Notes under the pieces: generated by a model | Told to the model about the DNA's origin: nothing | Seen by the model: only the letters and a program-made list of their open reading frames with translations | Databases searched by the model: none | Translations under genes and position numbers: made by a program | Source of the DNA: Bacillaceae bacterium SAS-127 | Lineage (GTDB): Bacteria; Bacillota; Bacilli; Bacillales; Domibacillaceae | Direction of reading: 5' to 3' | Assembly (NCBI GenBank): GCA_002261155.1 | Contig: NKXN01000026.1 | Span: 1 to 64,000 of the forward strand | DNA length: 64,000 nucleotides | Shown here: piece by piece, positions 8,906 to 17,135 of the stretch | How the letters are laid out: each line of letters begins with the position of its first letter | Numbering within the stretch: the stretch's first letter is position 1

Positions 8906-10296
8906 GCTTAGCGAAAAAGCTGTGGCTGACTTTATTCATTACATTGTTGCTTTCGATCGGCTTTGCTTATGCTCTGTCTTATACGTTGTATCAAAAGTTA
9001 TATGTTGACAGTGTCGAAAAGGAAATGCTCCAAGTCGGCAAAAGTTTGGCTTTGGATTATGACGGTGGGGAAATGACTGATGAATTGATCAAGCAGATCG
9101 ATTGGTATAATGAGAAAGCTAAGTTTGAAGTGTTTGCGGTTCGGAACCCAAGGGAACTGGCTGCTTGTGTCCCTTTCGAAATTGATTATGATACATTAAT
9201 TGGTCCAGCTGAACGCGAACAATTGTTGAAAAATGAACCGGTCAAAAAGGTAGGGTATATGGCTCGGTTTGACCGAAAAATCATTTCGGTTGTTGTTCCT
9301 TTATTAGAAGAGCAAAGATTGCAAGGAATTATTTATTTATATTTACCACTTGAAAATATGGAGGAGTTAACAGCTGATTTAACAATTTATTGGGGGATAG
9401 GTGCTGCTTTATTTTTAATCCTCTTGTTAGTGATTGGCACAAAATGGGCAAGATATTTAACACGCCCGCTTGAAGAAATGAAGCAAGCAGCTGTTAAATT
9501 GTCAGAAGGGGATTTCTCAACACGAGTCCATGTGAAGACGAAGGATGAGATTGGTCAGCTTGCCGAAACCTTTAACCATATGGCAGAATCGATTGATAAG
9601 GAAGATGAAAAACAAAAAGAATTTCTCGCTACCGTTTCTCATGAACTACGTACCCCACTTAGTTATATAAAAGGGTACAGTGAAGCTCTTTCATCTGGTA
9701 TGGTTAAAGGAGAGGAGGAAGAGCAACAATATGTTCACATTATTACGAGAGAAGCGAAAAGGATGGAACGACTCGTTAATGACTTGCTCGAACTAATTAA
9801 GCTAGAAGCAGACTCCTCCGCTATCGAAAAGGTTCCGTTACCATTAGCTGAAACGATTCATCAAACCCTTCAACAGCTGATACCCGCAGCTAAACAAAAA
9901 CATGTTACGCTCACAGAAGAGCTTGACCATGATATCATTATTGAAGGAGATGAAGGTCGTCTTGAGCAAGTGATCGTGAACTTAGTCGATAATGCCTTAA
10001 GATATACAGAGGCAGGCGGCTTTGTTACTGTGCGCTTGTTTGAACGAGAGGGCAAAGCGGTGATGGAATGTAAGGACTCTGGGACGGGCATTCCGCAAGA
10101 AGACTTACAAAAGATTACAGAGCGGTTTTATCGTGTCAATAAGGCGCGGACAAGAGCAGATGGTGGGACAGGTTTAGGATTATCAATTGTTGAAAATATT
10201 GTGAAAGGCCATCAAAGTCGATTGACGATTGCTAGTGAGTATGGTCATGGAACGACGGTAACGATTGAATTCCCTTTACTTGAAGATGATGATTAA
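8902..10296 (+). CDS. Sensor histidine kinase
   Basis: Membrane-bound kinase of 464 aa, partner of the upstream regulator. Order: TM1 at about residues 8-30; an extracytoplasmic sensor region of about 130 residues with a lone cysteine at 89; TM2 at about 161-180; a HAMP linker; a HisKA domain with H247 in SHELRTPLSY; and an HATPase domain with NLVDNALRYT (N box), DSGTGIP (G1) and GGTGLGLSI (G2). All catalytic motifs are intact. The sensor region matches no family I recognise. It is followed after 13 bp by a YtkA-like lipoprotein gene. Confidence 0.93.
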   Translation: MSLAKKLWLTLFITLLLSIGFAYALSYTLYQKLYVDSVEKEMLQVGKSLALDYDGGEMTDELIKQIDWYNEKAKFEVFAVRNPRELAACVPFEIDYDTLIGPAEREQLLKNEPVKKVGYMARFDRKIISVVVPLLEEQRLQGIIYLYLPLENMEELTADLTIYWGIGAALFLILLLVIGTKWARYLTRPLEEMKQAAVKLSEGDFSTRVHVKTKDEIGQLAETFNHMAESIDKEDEKQKEFLATVSHELRTPLSYIKGYSEALSSGMVKGEEEEQQYVHIITREAKRMERLVNDLLELIKLEADSSAIEKVPLPLAETIHQTLQQLIPAAKQKHVTLTEELDHDIIIEGDEGRLEQVIVNLVDNALRYTEAGGFVTVRLFEREGKAVMECKDSGTGIPQEDLQKITERFYRVNKARTRADGGTGLGLSIVENIVKGHQSRLTIASEYGHGTTVTIEFPLLEDDD

Positions 10297-10309
10297 AGGA
10301 GCAGAAACA

Positions 10310-10729
10310 ATGAAGAAACAATGGACAATGATGGTTATGATTTGTGCCCTCTTTCTATTAGGGGCTTGTGGACAACAAAAGCAACAAAATGAAAATGCAG
10401 CACCACAGCCAATTGAAGCACAATTAACTGTACCTGAAACAGCGGCAGTGAATGAAGAAGTCACATTTACAACGAAAGTGACTCAAGGAGAAGAAACGGT
10501 AGAGGATGCTGATGAAGTACAGTACGAAGTGTGGCAAGAAGGCAAAAAAGAAGATAGTGAAATGATCGAAGCAGAGAAAGATAAAGAAGGAAACTACATC
10601 GCGAAAAAAGCATTCACACAGGACGGTATTTATCAAGTCCAAGTGCATGTAACAGCGAGAGGGTTACATACAATGCCTAAACAGCCAGTCACTATTGGAC
10701 AGCCAACTGATACGACTACAACTCCATAA
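10310..10729 (+). CDS. YtkA-like lipoprotein
   Basis: Small secreted lipoprotein, 139 aa. The signal peptide runs into lipobox LLGAC (cysteine at about residue 19), then a polar linker, then an immunoglobulin-like domain resembling the YtkA-like family (PTVPETAAVNEEVTFTTKV-type strands, ending VHVTARGLHTMP). AAAGGAG before the ATG at 10310 sets the start; the open frame begins at 10265 inside the kinase gene. Last gene of the cassette. YtkA-like domains occur with copper and redox proteins, but no metal-binding motif is plain here beyond one histidine-methionine pair (HTM). Confidence 0.8.
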   Translation: MKKQWTMMVMICALFLLGACGQQKQQNENAAPQPIEAQLTVPETAAVNEEVTFTTKVTQGEETVEDADEVQYEVWQEGKKEDSEMIEAEKDKEGNYIAKKAFTQDGIYQVQVHVTARGLHTMPKQPVTIGQPTDTTTTP

Positions 10730-10743
10730 GAAGCATATGATTA

Positions 10744-10791
10744 AAGAAGAAAGAACCCACTCAAGGCGACGGCGGGTTCTTTCTTCTTTTT
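10744..10791 (+). terminator. Intrinsic terminator after the sensor/lipoprotein cassette
   Basis: Long stem AAGAAGAAAGAACCC / GGGTTCTTTCTTCTT with T-rich tail. Confidence 0.88.
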
Positions 10792-10824
10792 ATGTTATGG
10801 AATTGGAGTTAACGATTTGAAAGA

Positions 10825-10959
10825 TTAAATGTCTTGAATATCTGTGCAGTCATCACAATGGTTGCCGTAGCACTCATGTTGTTCTTCAATATAAGAACCG
10901 CATTTCGTACATTGTTTTGCAGGGATGTTCTTGAAAAAATCAACAATATTTTTCACCAT
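10825..10959 (-). CDS. yhfH: YhfH-family small zinc-ribbon-like protein
   Basis: A 44-codon gene. The protein starts MVKNIVDFFKNIPAKQC and holds CTKCGSYIEEQHECYG and HCDDC, so five cysteines in CxxC-type pairs and two histidines, the pattern of the YhfH family. GAGGAGG lies 6 bp before the ATG. In B. subtilis yhfH is next to yhfI and lplJ, as here, which supports the call. Function unknown; metal binding is inferred from the cysteines. Confidence 0.85.
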   Translation of the reverse strand: MVKNIVDFFKNIPAKQCTKCGSYIEEQHECYGNHCDDCTDIQDI

Positions 10960-11050
10960 TTTTGTGTTCCTCCTCACATTTGTTATATAACTGATCTATT
11001 TTATGTATTCATTGTATTATAACAGAAGGCTATCGTCAACGGTTTTTTAA

Positions 11051-11065
11051 AATTTTCAGAAAAAA
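11051..11065. promoter_or_regulatory. Candidate CodY box between yhfH and yhfI
   Basis: AATTTTCAGAAAAAA matches the CodY consensus AATTTTCWGAAAATT at 13 of 15 positions. The region is very AT-rich, so chance is a real alternative. Confidence 0.3.
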
Positions 11066-11160
11066 TAATTAATAGAAAGAAAACCTCGATTGGTTGAAGT
11101 AAGAAGAGTTGCGGAATACAATGAGAGAGAAGTGGAATTGACTAGAGAGGTGTGTAGGGT

Positions 11161-11892
11161 ATGAAAGTTACGATCATCGGGTGTTGGGGCGGTTATCCGA
11201 AAGTTAATGAAGCCAGTTCTGGTTATTTATTTGAAGAGGAAGGGTTTAAACTACTCGTTGACTGTGGCAGTGGAGTGTTATCGAAATTGCAACAGCATGT
11301 AGCGCCAGAGGAACTGAACGCAGTATTACTTTCTCATTATCATGCCGATCATATAGCAGATATCGGTGTATTACAACACGCTTTATTGATTCAGAAGCAT
11401 TTAGGGAAAGAAGTAACCCCTTTGCCTATTTACAGTCATAACGAAGATGCTTTATTCGCTTCACTTACATATAAAGGTTTGACAGAGGGAAGAGCGTATC
11501 AACCGAATCAAACATTAACTCTTGGTCCGTTTACGGTCGAGTTTTTACGCACTGTTCATTCTGTTCCATGTTTTGCGATGAAAATTTCAGCTCATGATCA
11601 TACCGTTGTTTACACAGCAGACTCAGCCTTTCAACAACAGTTTATTCCGTTTGCAAAAGAATGTGACCTGCTTCTTTGTGAAAGCAATTTTTATAGTGGA
11701 ATGGATGGCCAAGCGGTTGGTCATATGACGAGCACTGAAGCGGGGAGACTAGCCCATTCTGCTCGCGTAGGGACTTTAGTGTTAACACATTTGCCGCATT
11801 TTGGTGAGCTAGCTAAACTAAAAGAGGAAGCAGAAGCTGAATTTCGTGGCACAGTATTATTGGCGAAGCAAAGTTTAGAAATAGAGATATAA
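11161..11892 (+). CDS. yhfI: Metallo-beta-lactamase-fold hydrolase YhfI
   Basis: Cytoplasmic metal-dependent hydrolase of 243 aa. The HYHADH motif (residues 60-65), VVYTADSA with the bridging aspartate and a late LTHLPHFGE histidine are the metal ligands of the MBL fold of the RNase Z/YhfI type. The length is normal for the family. No experimentally known substrate comes to mind. It precedes lplJ by 8 bp, so the two are probably co-transcribed, as in B. subtilis. Confidence 0.88.
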   Translation: MKVTIIGCWGGYPKVNEASSGYLFEEEGFKLLVDCGSGVLSKLQQHVAPEELNAVLLSHYHADHIADIGVLQHALLIQKHLGKEVTPLPIYSHNEDALFASLTYKGLTEGRAYQPNQTLTLGPFTVEFLRTVHSVPCFAMKISAHDHTVVYTADSAFQQQFIPFAKECDLLLCESNFYSGMDGQAVGHMTSTEAGRLAHSARVGTLVLTHLPHFGELAKLKEEAEAEFRGTVLLAKQSLEIEI

Positions 11893-11905
11893 ACGGGGGA
11901 TGAAT

Positions 11906-12895
11906 ATGCTATTTATTGACAACCAAGGAATCACAGATCCGAGAATCAACTTAGCGATTGAAGAATATGCGGTGAAGCATTTAGATATTAACGAAACGTA
12001 TTTGCTCTTTTATGTAAACGAGCCTTCGATTATTATCGGTAAAAATCAAAATACGATAGAAGAAGTAAATCTGGACTATGTCGAAAAAGAAGGCATTCAT
12101 ATTGTGCGCCGCTTATCAGGGGGCGGTGCAGTGTATCATGATTTAGGAAATTTAAATTTTAGCTTTATTACAAAGGATGACGGAGATAGCTTTCATAATT
12201 TCCGTAAATTCACTGAACCAGTGATCGCTGCCTTAAATAAACTGGGGGTACAAGCGGAGTTAAGTGGAAGAAATGATATTTTGGCGAACGGATTCAAGAT
12301 TTCTGGAAATGCTCAGTTTTCGACGAAGGGGCGGATGTTTAGTCACGGGACATTACTTTTTAATACGAATATGGACGAGGTTGTTTCCGCTTTAAAGGTG
12401 AGAAAGGATAAGATTGAATCGAAGGGGATTAAGTCGATTCGCAGTCGGGTCACGAACATTGCTGAGCTGATGGAACAGGATATGAGCATTGAAGAGTTTC
12501 GCTTATTTTTATTACAAGCGATTTTTGAGCAAGAAGAGCCGATTCCACAATATAAGCTTGAAGAAAAAGATTGGGAAATCATTCGACAAATTTCTGAAGA
12601 GCGATATAAAAATTGGGATTGGAACTTTGGGAAATCACCTGCTTTCAATATTCAACGTTCCCACCGCTTCCCGGTAGGCTTGATCGATGTTCGATTGGAT
12701 ATTAAAAATGGGCGAATTCAACATTGCAAAATCTTTGGTGATTTTTTTGGTGTTGGTGATGTGAGTGAAATTGAAGAAGAATTAGTGGGGATACGTTATG
12801 AAAAAAGCGAGATTTCTCAAGTATTGGATCAACTGTCTCTTCCTCATTATTTCGGGAAAATGACGCAAGAAGAATTTTTACAGTTGCTATATTAA
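11906..12895 (+). CDS. lplJ: Lipoate-protein ligase
   Basis: Activates free lipoate with ATP and attaches it to GcvH/E2 lipoyl domains. The 329-aa protein matches Bacillus LplJ from end to end: RRLSGGGAVYHDLGNLNFSF is the lipoate-binding loop, SGRNDI follows, and KISGNAQ carries the catalytic lysine; a C-terminal accessory domain ends in HYFGKMTQEEFL. The frame opens with ATG at 11900, but the GGGGGA ribosome-binding site overlaps that codon, so I start at ATG 11906, giving MLFIDNQ as in B. subtilis. Confidence 0.93.
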   Translation: MLFIDNQGITDPRINLAIEEYAVKHLDINETYLLFYVNEPSIIIGKNQNTIEEVNLDYVEKEGIHIVRRLSGGGAVYHDLGNLNFSFITKDDGDSFHNFRKFTEPVIAALNKLGVQAELSGRNDILANGFKISGNAQFSTKGRMFSHGTLLFNTNMDEVVSALKVRKDKIESKGIKSIRSRVTNIAELMEQDMSIEEFRLFLLQAIFEQEEPIPQYKLEEKDWEIIRQISEERYKNWDWNFGKSPAFNIQRSHRFPVGLIDVRLDIKNGRIQHCKIFGDFFGVGDVSEIEEELVGIRYEKSEISQVLDQLSLPHYFGKMTQEEFLQLLY

Positions 12896-12897
12896 AT

Positions 12898-12953
12898 AAA
12901 ATAGGAAGAGTTTGCCTTACTTCATATCGCAAGGTAAACTCTTCCTATTTTTG
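12898..12953 (+). terminator. Terminator after lplJ
   Basis: Stem AATAGGAAGAGTTTGCCTT / AAGGTAAACTCTTCCTATT, followed by TTT. Confidence 0.85.
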
Positions 12954-12964
12954 GTTAGTGTTCC

Positions 12965-12993
12965 TTGCGAGTTTTATTATTTTCATATATAAT
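12965..12993 (+). promoter_or_regulatory. Sigma-A-type promoter of lcfB
   Basis: TTGCGA, 17 bp, TATAAT. The FadR-like operator begins 20 bp downstream of the -10. Confidence 0.6.
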
Positions 12994-13012
12994 AAAGATT
13001 GAAAATTCAAAT

Positions 13013-13034
13013 AATGAATGATTATTCATTCATT
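13013..13034. promoter_or_regulatory. FadR-type operator before lcfB
   Basis: AATGAATGATTATTCATTCATT is a near-perfect palindrome centred on TGAATGATTATTCATTCA. It matches the known Bacillus FadR (YsiA) operator pattern and lies just downstream of the lcfB promoter, where binding would block transcription. Acyl-CoA relieves FadR in B. subtilis, so lcfB is probably induced by fatty acids. Confidence 0.8.
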
Positions 13035-13051
13035 GCAAAGGGGAGTATGGG

Positions 13052-14593
13052 ATGAATCTTTCAGTAGCATTGTCAGAGTCAGTGGCGAAATTCAAGGGGA
13101 AAACCGCATATCATTTTTTAGACAAGACAGCTACATACGAGGAATTGGATGCAGTTGTCAATCAGTTTGCTTCAGGACTTAATCAGCTTGGGATTCAAAA
13201 AGGGGATCATATTGCACTTTTATTAGGGAATTCTCCTCACTTTATTATTTCCTTGTACGGAGCGTTGCGAGCTGGAGTAACCGTTATTCCAATCAACCCA
13301 CTTTATACGCCAGATGAGATCAGTTATATTGTGAATAATGGAGATGTAAAAGCCGTCGTTTTGCTCGACAAATTACTTCCGCTTGTCGAAAAAATGAATC
13401 AACATTCACCTCTGGTGGAGCAGTACATCGTTTGTGAAACAAATGATGAATATACCAAGGGGGTCGATCTGACGACTCCTAAATTGAAAGCGTTTTCTGA
13501 AATGTTAAGTCTAGGACAACCTGATTATCAAGGGCCGGAGCTTTTAGATGATGATGTGGCGGTGATTTTGTATACGTCTGGTACAACAGGGAAGCCGAAA
13601 GGGGCGATGCTTACCCATCATAACTTGTATTCTAACGCACGAGATATAAGTAGTTACCTACAAATATCACAAGAAGATTGCGTTATCACTGTTCTTCCGA
13701 TGTTTCATGTGTTTTGCTTAAGTGTCTCGTTAAATGCGCCGTTAATTAGTGGAGCTACGATCTTAATTTTTCCACAGTTTAGTCCGAAAGAAGTATTTGC
13801 TTTGGCGAAACAACATCAAGCGACCGTATTTGCTGGTGTTCCAACGATGTATAATTTTCTTTACCAATATTCTGATGGAGATATTGAAAGTTTTGCAAAC
13901 GTCCGTTTATGTATTTCAGGAGGATCATCTATGCCGGTTGCGTTGCTCGAAAACTTCGAGAAGAAATTTAATGTGACCGTTTCAGAAGGATATGGATTGT
14001 CTGAAGCAAGCCCAGTGACCTGCTTTAATCCATTAGATCGACCGCGAAAGGCGGGTTCGATCGGTTGTTCCATTGTGAATGTAGAAAACAAGATCGTCAA
14101 TGAAATAGGAGAAGAACTGCCACCAGGAGAAGAAGGCGAATTAGTCGTTCGTGGTCCGAATGTGATGAAGGGGTATTATAAAGAGCCAGAAGAAACTGCT
14201 GCGGCTTTGAAAGACGGCTGGCTGCATACTGGTGATCTCGCTCGAATGGATGAGGACGGCTATTTCTATATTGTTGATCGAAAGAAGGATCTTATCATCG
14301 TGGGGGGATATAATGTGTACCCTCGTGAAGTAGAGGAAGTTCTCTATAGTCATCCGGATATTATTGAAGCAGCTGTAGTAGGTGTTCCAGATCCTAATTA
14401 TGGAGAAAGTGTACTTGCTTTTGTTGTTGCTAAAGACGAGCTTTTAAATGAAGCGGCTGTCATCGACTATTGTTATCATCACTTAGCGAAATATAAACTC
14501 CCGAGCAAAGTAGAATTTTTAGAAGAACTTCCGAAAAACACAACGGGCAAAATTTTAAGACGAGCGTTAAAAAAACAAATACAACAAACGTAA
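13052..14593 (+). CDS. lcfB: Long-chain fatty-acid-CoA ligase
   Basis: ATP-dependent acyl-CoA synthetase of the AMP-forming superfamily, 513 aa. The P-loop-like motif is [14 protein letters not shown] (about residues 174-187); then [10 protein letters not shown], the hinge [23 protein letters not shown], and the C-terminal catalytic lysine in [11 protein letters not shown]. It activates fatty acids for beta-oxidation or lipid synthesis. Single gene between terminators, under the FadR-type palindrome just upstream. Equivalent in place to B. subtilis yhfL (lcfB). Confidence 0.92.
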   Translation: MNLSVALSESVAKFKGKTAYHFLDKTATYEELDAVVNQFASGLNQLGIQKGDHIALLLGNSPHFIISLYGALRAGVTVIPINPLYTPDEISYIVNNGDVKAVVLLDKLLPLVEKMNQHSPLVEQYIVCETNDEYTKGVDLTTPKLKAFSEMLSLGQPDYQGPELLDDDVAVILYTSGTTGKPKGAMLTHHNLYSNARDISSYLQISQEDCVITVLPMFHVFCLSVSLNAPLISGATILIFPQFSPKEVFALAKQHQATVFAGVPTMYNFLYQYSDGDIESFANVRLCISGGSSMPVALLENFEKKFNVTVSEGYGLSEASPVTCFNPLDRPRKAGSIGCSIVNVENKIVNEIGEELPPGEEGELVVRGPNVMKGYYKEPEETAAALKDGWLHTGDLARMDEDGYFYIVDRKKDLIIVGGYNVYPREVEEVLYSHPDIIEAAVVGVPDPNYGESVLAFVVAKDELLNEAAVIDYCYHHLAKYKLPSKVEFLEELPKNTTGKILRRALKKQIQQT

Positions 14594-14604
14594 CTGGTTA
14601 ATAG

Positions 14605-14642
14605 AGCTTCCTCATTTAATGTTGAGATGAGGGAGCTTTTTT
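14605..14642 (+). terminator. Terminator after lcfB
   Basis: Stem AGCTTCCTCAT / ATGAGGGAGCT with TTTTTT after it. Confidence 0.85.
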
Positions 14643-14703
14643 AGGTCTAAATTTTCTGTTTTAGGATTACATATAATAGAGGAAGAAGGAGGGAGGGAAT
14701 TAA

Positions 14704-15990
14704 GTGAAGATAAAGTGGACTGCGATAGTTATTGTAGGCTATTTGTTGTTTTCAGCGTTTATGTACTATTATTTATTTGTGATGTCGACTGGGGATCTTC
14801 CCGATATGTATAAAGGGACAAGTGCTGACCCGTCCACTTTTTTAAATGAACAGGAACGTTCTTTAAGCGGAGAATTTTCGAAAATCAAAAATTTGCTTTT
14901 CTTTCTGAGTACGCCACTTGAATGGCTCATCTACTTTTTCATCGTTCTATTCGGCTTATCTCATCGATTTGAAAAGTGGGCGCAGGAAGCAGTACGTATC
15001 ACTTTTTTGCGAACGTCGATTTATTTGTTTTATTTGTCTGTTTTTACATTTATCGTGACATTCCCACTACAATATATAAGCTTTCATTTTTCTAAAACAT
15101 ATAATATTTCTGCGCAAACGTTTTCTCAATGGATGAAGGATGAGTTGATTGATTTTTGGATCGGTTATGGCTTGATGATGATTCTGATCTTTGTCATGTA
15201 CGAGCTGATGAAAAGGTTCAAAAAAAGATGGTGGCTTGCAGCTTGGATGCTCTTTGTGCCTTTTACGATCTTTTTAATGTATGTCCAGCCAGTCTTTATC
15301 GATCCGCTTTATAATGAGTTTTATCCGCTAAAAGATAAACAGCTAGAAGCGAAGATTCTATCGCTAGCTGATCAAGCAGATATTCCGGCTAATCACGTGT
15401 ATGAAGTCAATATGTCTGAAAAGACGCATGCTTTAAATGCTTACGTCACTGGAATTGGCAGTAATGCTCGTATCGTTTTGTGGGATACGACGTTAAATAA
15501 GCTAAATGAAGAAGAAATTTTGTTTGTGATGGCTCATGAAATGGCGCACTATGTGAAAAAGCATATTTATATTGGGATCGCTAGTTACTTAGTTCTTGCC
15601 TTTATCGGCTTCTGGCTCATAGCGAAGATGATGGAATGGTTGATTAGTCAGCAAGGAGAAAAGTTAAACATAACGGATATCGCCCAATTGCGAACGTTGC
15701 CGTTAATTTTTATGATGATCTCGATGCTGTCGTTTGTTGCCAGCCCATTTTCAAATGCAATTTCTCGATTTGAAGAGAAACAGTCCGATGCGTATGCGAT
15801 TGAAATGACAGGCAATAAAACAGCCGCCATTAGTGCGTTTCAAACGCTCGCAAAGGAAGGATTATCCGAAGTAAAACCACCATTGCTTGTGAAAATTTTT
15901 CGTTATGGTCATCCTTCGATGGCGGAAAGGATTTATACGATTGAAACGTATCCATTGAAAGAAACGAAGGAGAAAAAGGGAAATAATTAA
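14704..15990 (+). CDS. yhfN: M48-family membrane metalloprotease (YhfN-like, Ste24/CAAX type)
   Basis: Integral membrane zinc protease of 428 aa. Hydrophobic segments lie at about residues 5-27, 60-80, 100-125, 150-165, 180-195, and two after the active site. The zinc site is HEMAH in FVMAHEMAHYVKKH, with a downstream EEKQSDAYA supplying the third ligand. The topology resembles Ste24 CAAX proteases; since CAAX prenylation is not a bacterial process, the role is more likely membrane-protein quality control (inference). The start codon is GTG after GGAGGGAGGG. Same neighbour order as B. subtilis yhfL-yhfM-yhfN, without yhfM. Confidence 0.88.
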   Translation: MKIKWTAIVIVGYLLFSAFMYYYLFVMSTGDLPDMYKGTSADPSTFLNEQERSLSGEFSKIKNLLFFLSTPLEWLIYFFIVLFGLSHRFEKWAQEAVRITFLRTSIYLFYLSVFTFIVTFPLQYISFHFSKTYNISAQTFSQWMKDELIDFWIGYGLMMILIFVMYELMKRFKKRWWLAAWMLFVPFTIFLMYVQPVFIDPLYNEFYPLKDKQLEAKILSLADQADIPANHVYEVNMSEKTHALNAYVTGIGSNARIVLWDTTLNKLNEEEILFVMAHEMAHYVKKHIYIGIASYLVLAFIGFWLIAKMMEWLISQQGEKLNITDIAQLRTLPLIFMMISMLSFVASPFSNAISRFEEKQSDAYAIEMTGNKTAAISAFQTLAKEGLSEVKPPLLVKIFRYGHPSMAERIYTIETYPLKETKEKKGNN

Positions 15991-16010
15991 AGGGATATGT
16001 AGAACATACT

Positions 16011-16055
16011 GATAAGTGCCGGGCTTCCTCTTTTTAAAAGGGACTCGGCACTTAT
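16011..16055. terminator. Bidirectional terminator between yhfN and yhzC
   Basis: GATAAGTGCCG / CGGCACTTATC stem with an inner CTCTTTTTAAAAGGGAC hairpin, placed between convergent genes. Confidence 0.75.
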
Positions 16056-16123
16056 CTTAAGTTCATGTCGTATGCATTATAGGAGGTTTTTGGTAGAAGA
16101 GGAACTCAACGAGAAGAAAATCA

Positions 16124-16354
16124 TTAGGAATTAAAATTTCTCTCTAATTCATTCAACTTATGGGATAGCTTCATAAATGCTTCGCGATCTCCTTTGTCGA
16201 GGGTTTGGTCAATTGCAACCATGATCCGTTGTTTTTCTTGTTTGAAAAGAATGTCATTTAGCAATTTGTCGATATATACATCGGTAGCATTTCTTTCTTT
16301 CTCACGTGGCATCGGGGACCTCATCATTTCAGTGAAATAGTTGTTGTTCTCCAT
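16124..16354 (-). CDS. yhzC: IDEAL-domain protein (YhzC-like)
   Basis: A 76-aa soluble protein. The C-terminal half, QRIMVAIDQTLDKGDREAF followed by MKLSHKLNEL, is an IDEAL domain (named after a short conserved motif in Bacilli). AGGTGATG lies just before the ATG. It is divergent from comK, exactly the yhzC-comK arrangement of B. subtilis, which gives the symbol. Molecular function unknown; its constant place beside comK hints at a link to competence control but does not show it. Confidence 0.8.
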   Translation of the reverse strand: MENNNYFTEMMRSPMPREKERNATDVYIDKLLNDILFKQEKQRIMVAIDQTLDKGDREAFMKLSHKLNELERNFNS

Positions 16355-16423
16355 TTTTCATCACCTCGGATACCTTTTTCTTATTATATATGATTTGAAA
16401 ATAGTAATCAACAGAAATTTTAA

Positions 16424-16438
16424 AATTTTTAGAAAAAT
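16424..16438. promoter_or_regulatory. Candidate CodY box upstream of comK
   Basis: AATTTTTAGAAAAAT agrees with AATTTTCWGAAAATT at 13 of 15 positions. CodY represses comK in B. subtilis, so the site is sensible. The same AT-rich stretch holds imperfect AAAA-N5-TTTT motifs, the ComK recognition pattern; I could not separate the two. Confidence 0.4.
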
Positions 16439-16511
16439 TATTTATTTGTTCTTTAAGACATTAATAATAAGGGGTGTTATGATAAATGTAATAAGTCGAA
16501 AGGAAGTGTAA

Positions 16512-17015
16512 ATGGTGAATCATACCTATGATGACTACATTATTCGTCCTGAAGTGATGTTTATTAAGGCGGTAGAACGAAAGGGAAAAGAGCATACAAT
16601 TGTCGTCGAAGAAAAACGAACATTTGAATTAACTATGAAACCTCTAGACCTCATCAAAAAAAGCTGTATTGCCTATGGAGCCACTTATAATGGTAGAAGG
16701 GGCGCTAGTAAACATTGGCTAGCTACAGACAAAAAACTCCCCATTAACATTGATCATTTTGAAGGAACATATCTATTCCCGCTTGCCTCCCATATTGCCA
16801 AAGGGAACTTGTGGATTTCCTTATTCAAGATAGAAAGCTTTTCAAAATTGGACAGTAAACACACATCGATCTTATTTACAAATGGTCAACGCTTCTCCTT
16901 CCCTATCACTGAACGATCGTTAAAGAATCAACACGGAAAAGCCTCAAGATTAAACATTGAATTAAAACAGCAGGTACATAACTCATATAGATGGGACTAC
17001 AGAAAAGAAGTGTAA
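16512..17015 (+). CDS. comK: Competence transcription factor ComK, short C-terminus
   Basis: Master activator of DNA-uptake genes; it binds AT boxes. The core is clear: FELTMKPLDLIKKSC, YGATYNGRRGASKH, INIDHFEGTYLFPLAS, LWISLFKIESF and FTNGQRFSFPI line up with B. subtilis ComK. The protein is 167 aa against 192 in B. subtilis. Alignment by eye shows that the C-terminal 20-25 residues are missing, which in B. subtilis include the segment recognised by the MecA adaptor. AAGGAAGTG precedes the ATG. Monocistronic, divergent from yhzC. It may be a ComK2-type paralogue; a second comK elsewhere cannot be excluded. Confidence 0.87.
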   Translation: MVNHTYDDYIIRPEVMFIKAVERKGKEHTIVVEEKRTFELTMKPLDLIKKSCIAYGATYNGRRGASKHWLATDKKLPINIDHFEGTYLFPLASHIAKGNLWISLFKIESFSKLDSKHTSILFTNGQRFSFPITERSLKNQHGKASRLNIELKQQVHNSYRWDYRKEV

Positions 17016-17135
17016 GCTTCAGAGTCAAAACACGCATTGATTGGATGAAACATCCAAATTAAGAAGTCGTTCATCACTGTTTTTATCGATAAATATGGTA
17101 AAATGAGAAGAAACTAATGTAGAGGGTTAGCTACT

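Noticed and set aside
10834-11022. 62-codon plus-strand open frame
   Set aside because: The opposite strand encodes the YhfH-like protein with a good ribosome-binding site; the plus frame has none.
17036-17062. Hairpin TTGGATG-AAA-CATCCAA after comK
   Set aside because: No T run follows and the stem is only 7 bp, so I do not call it a terminator.
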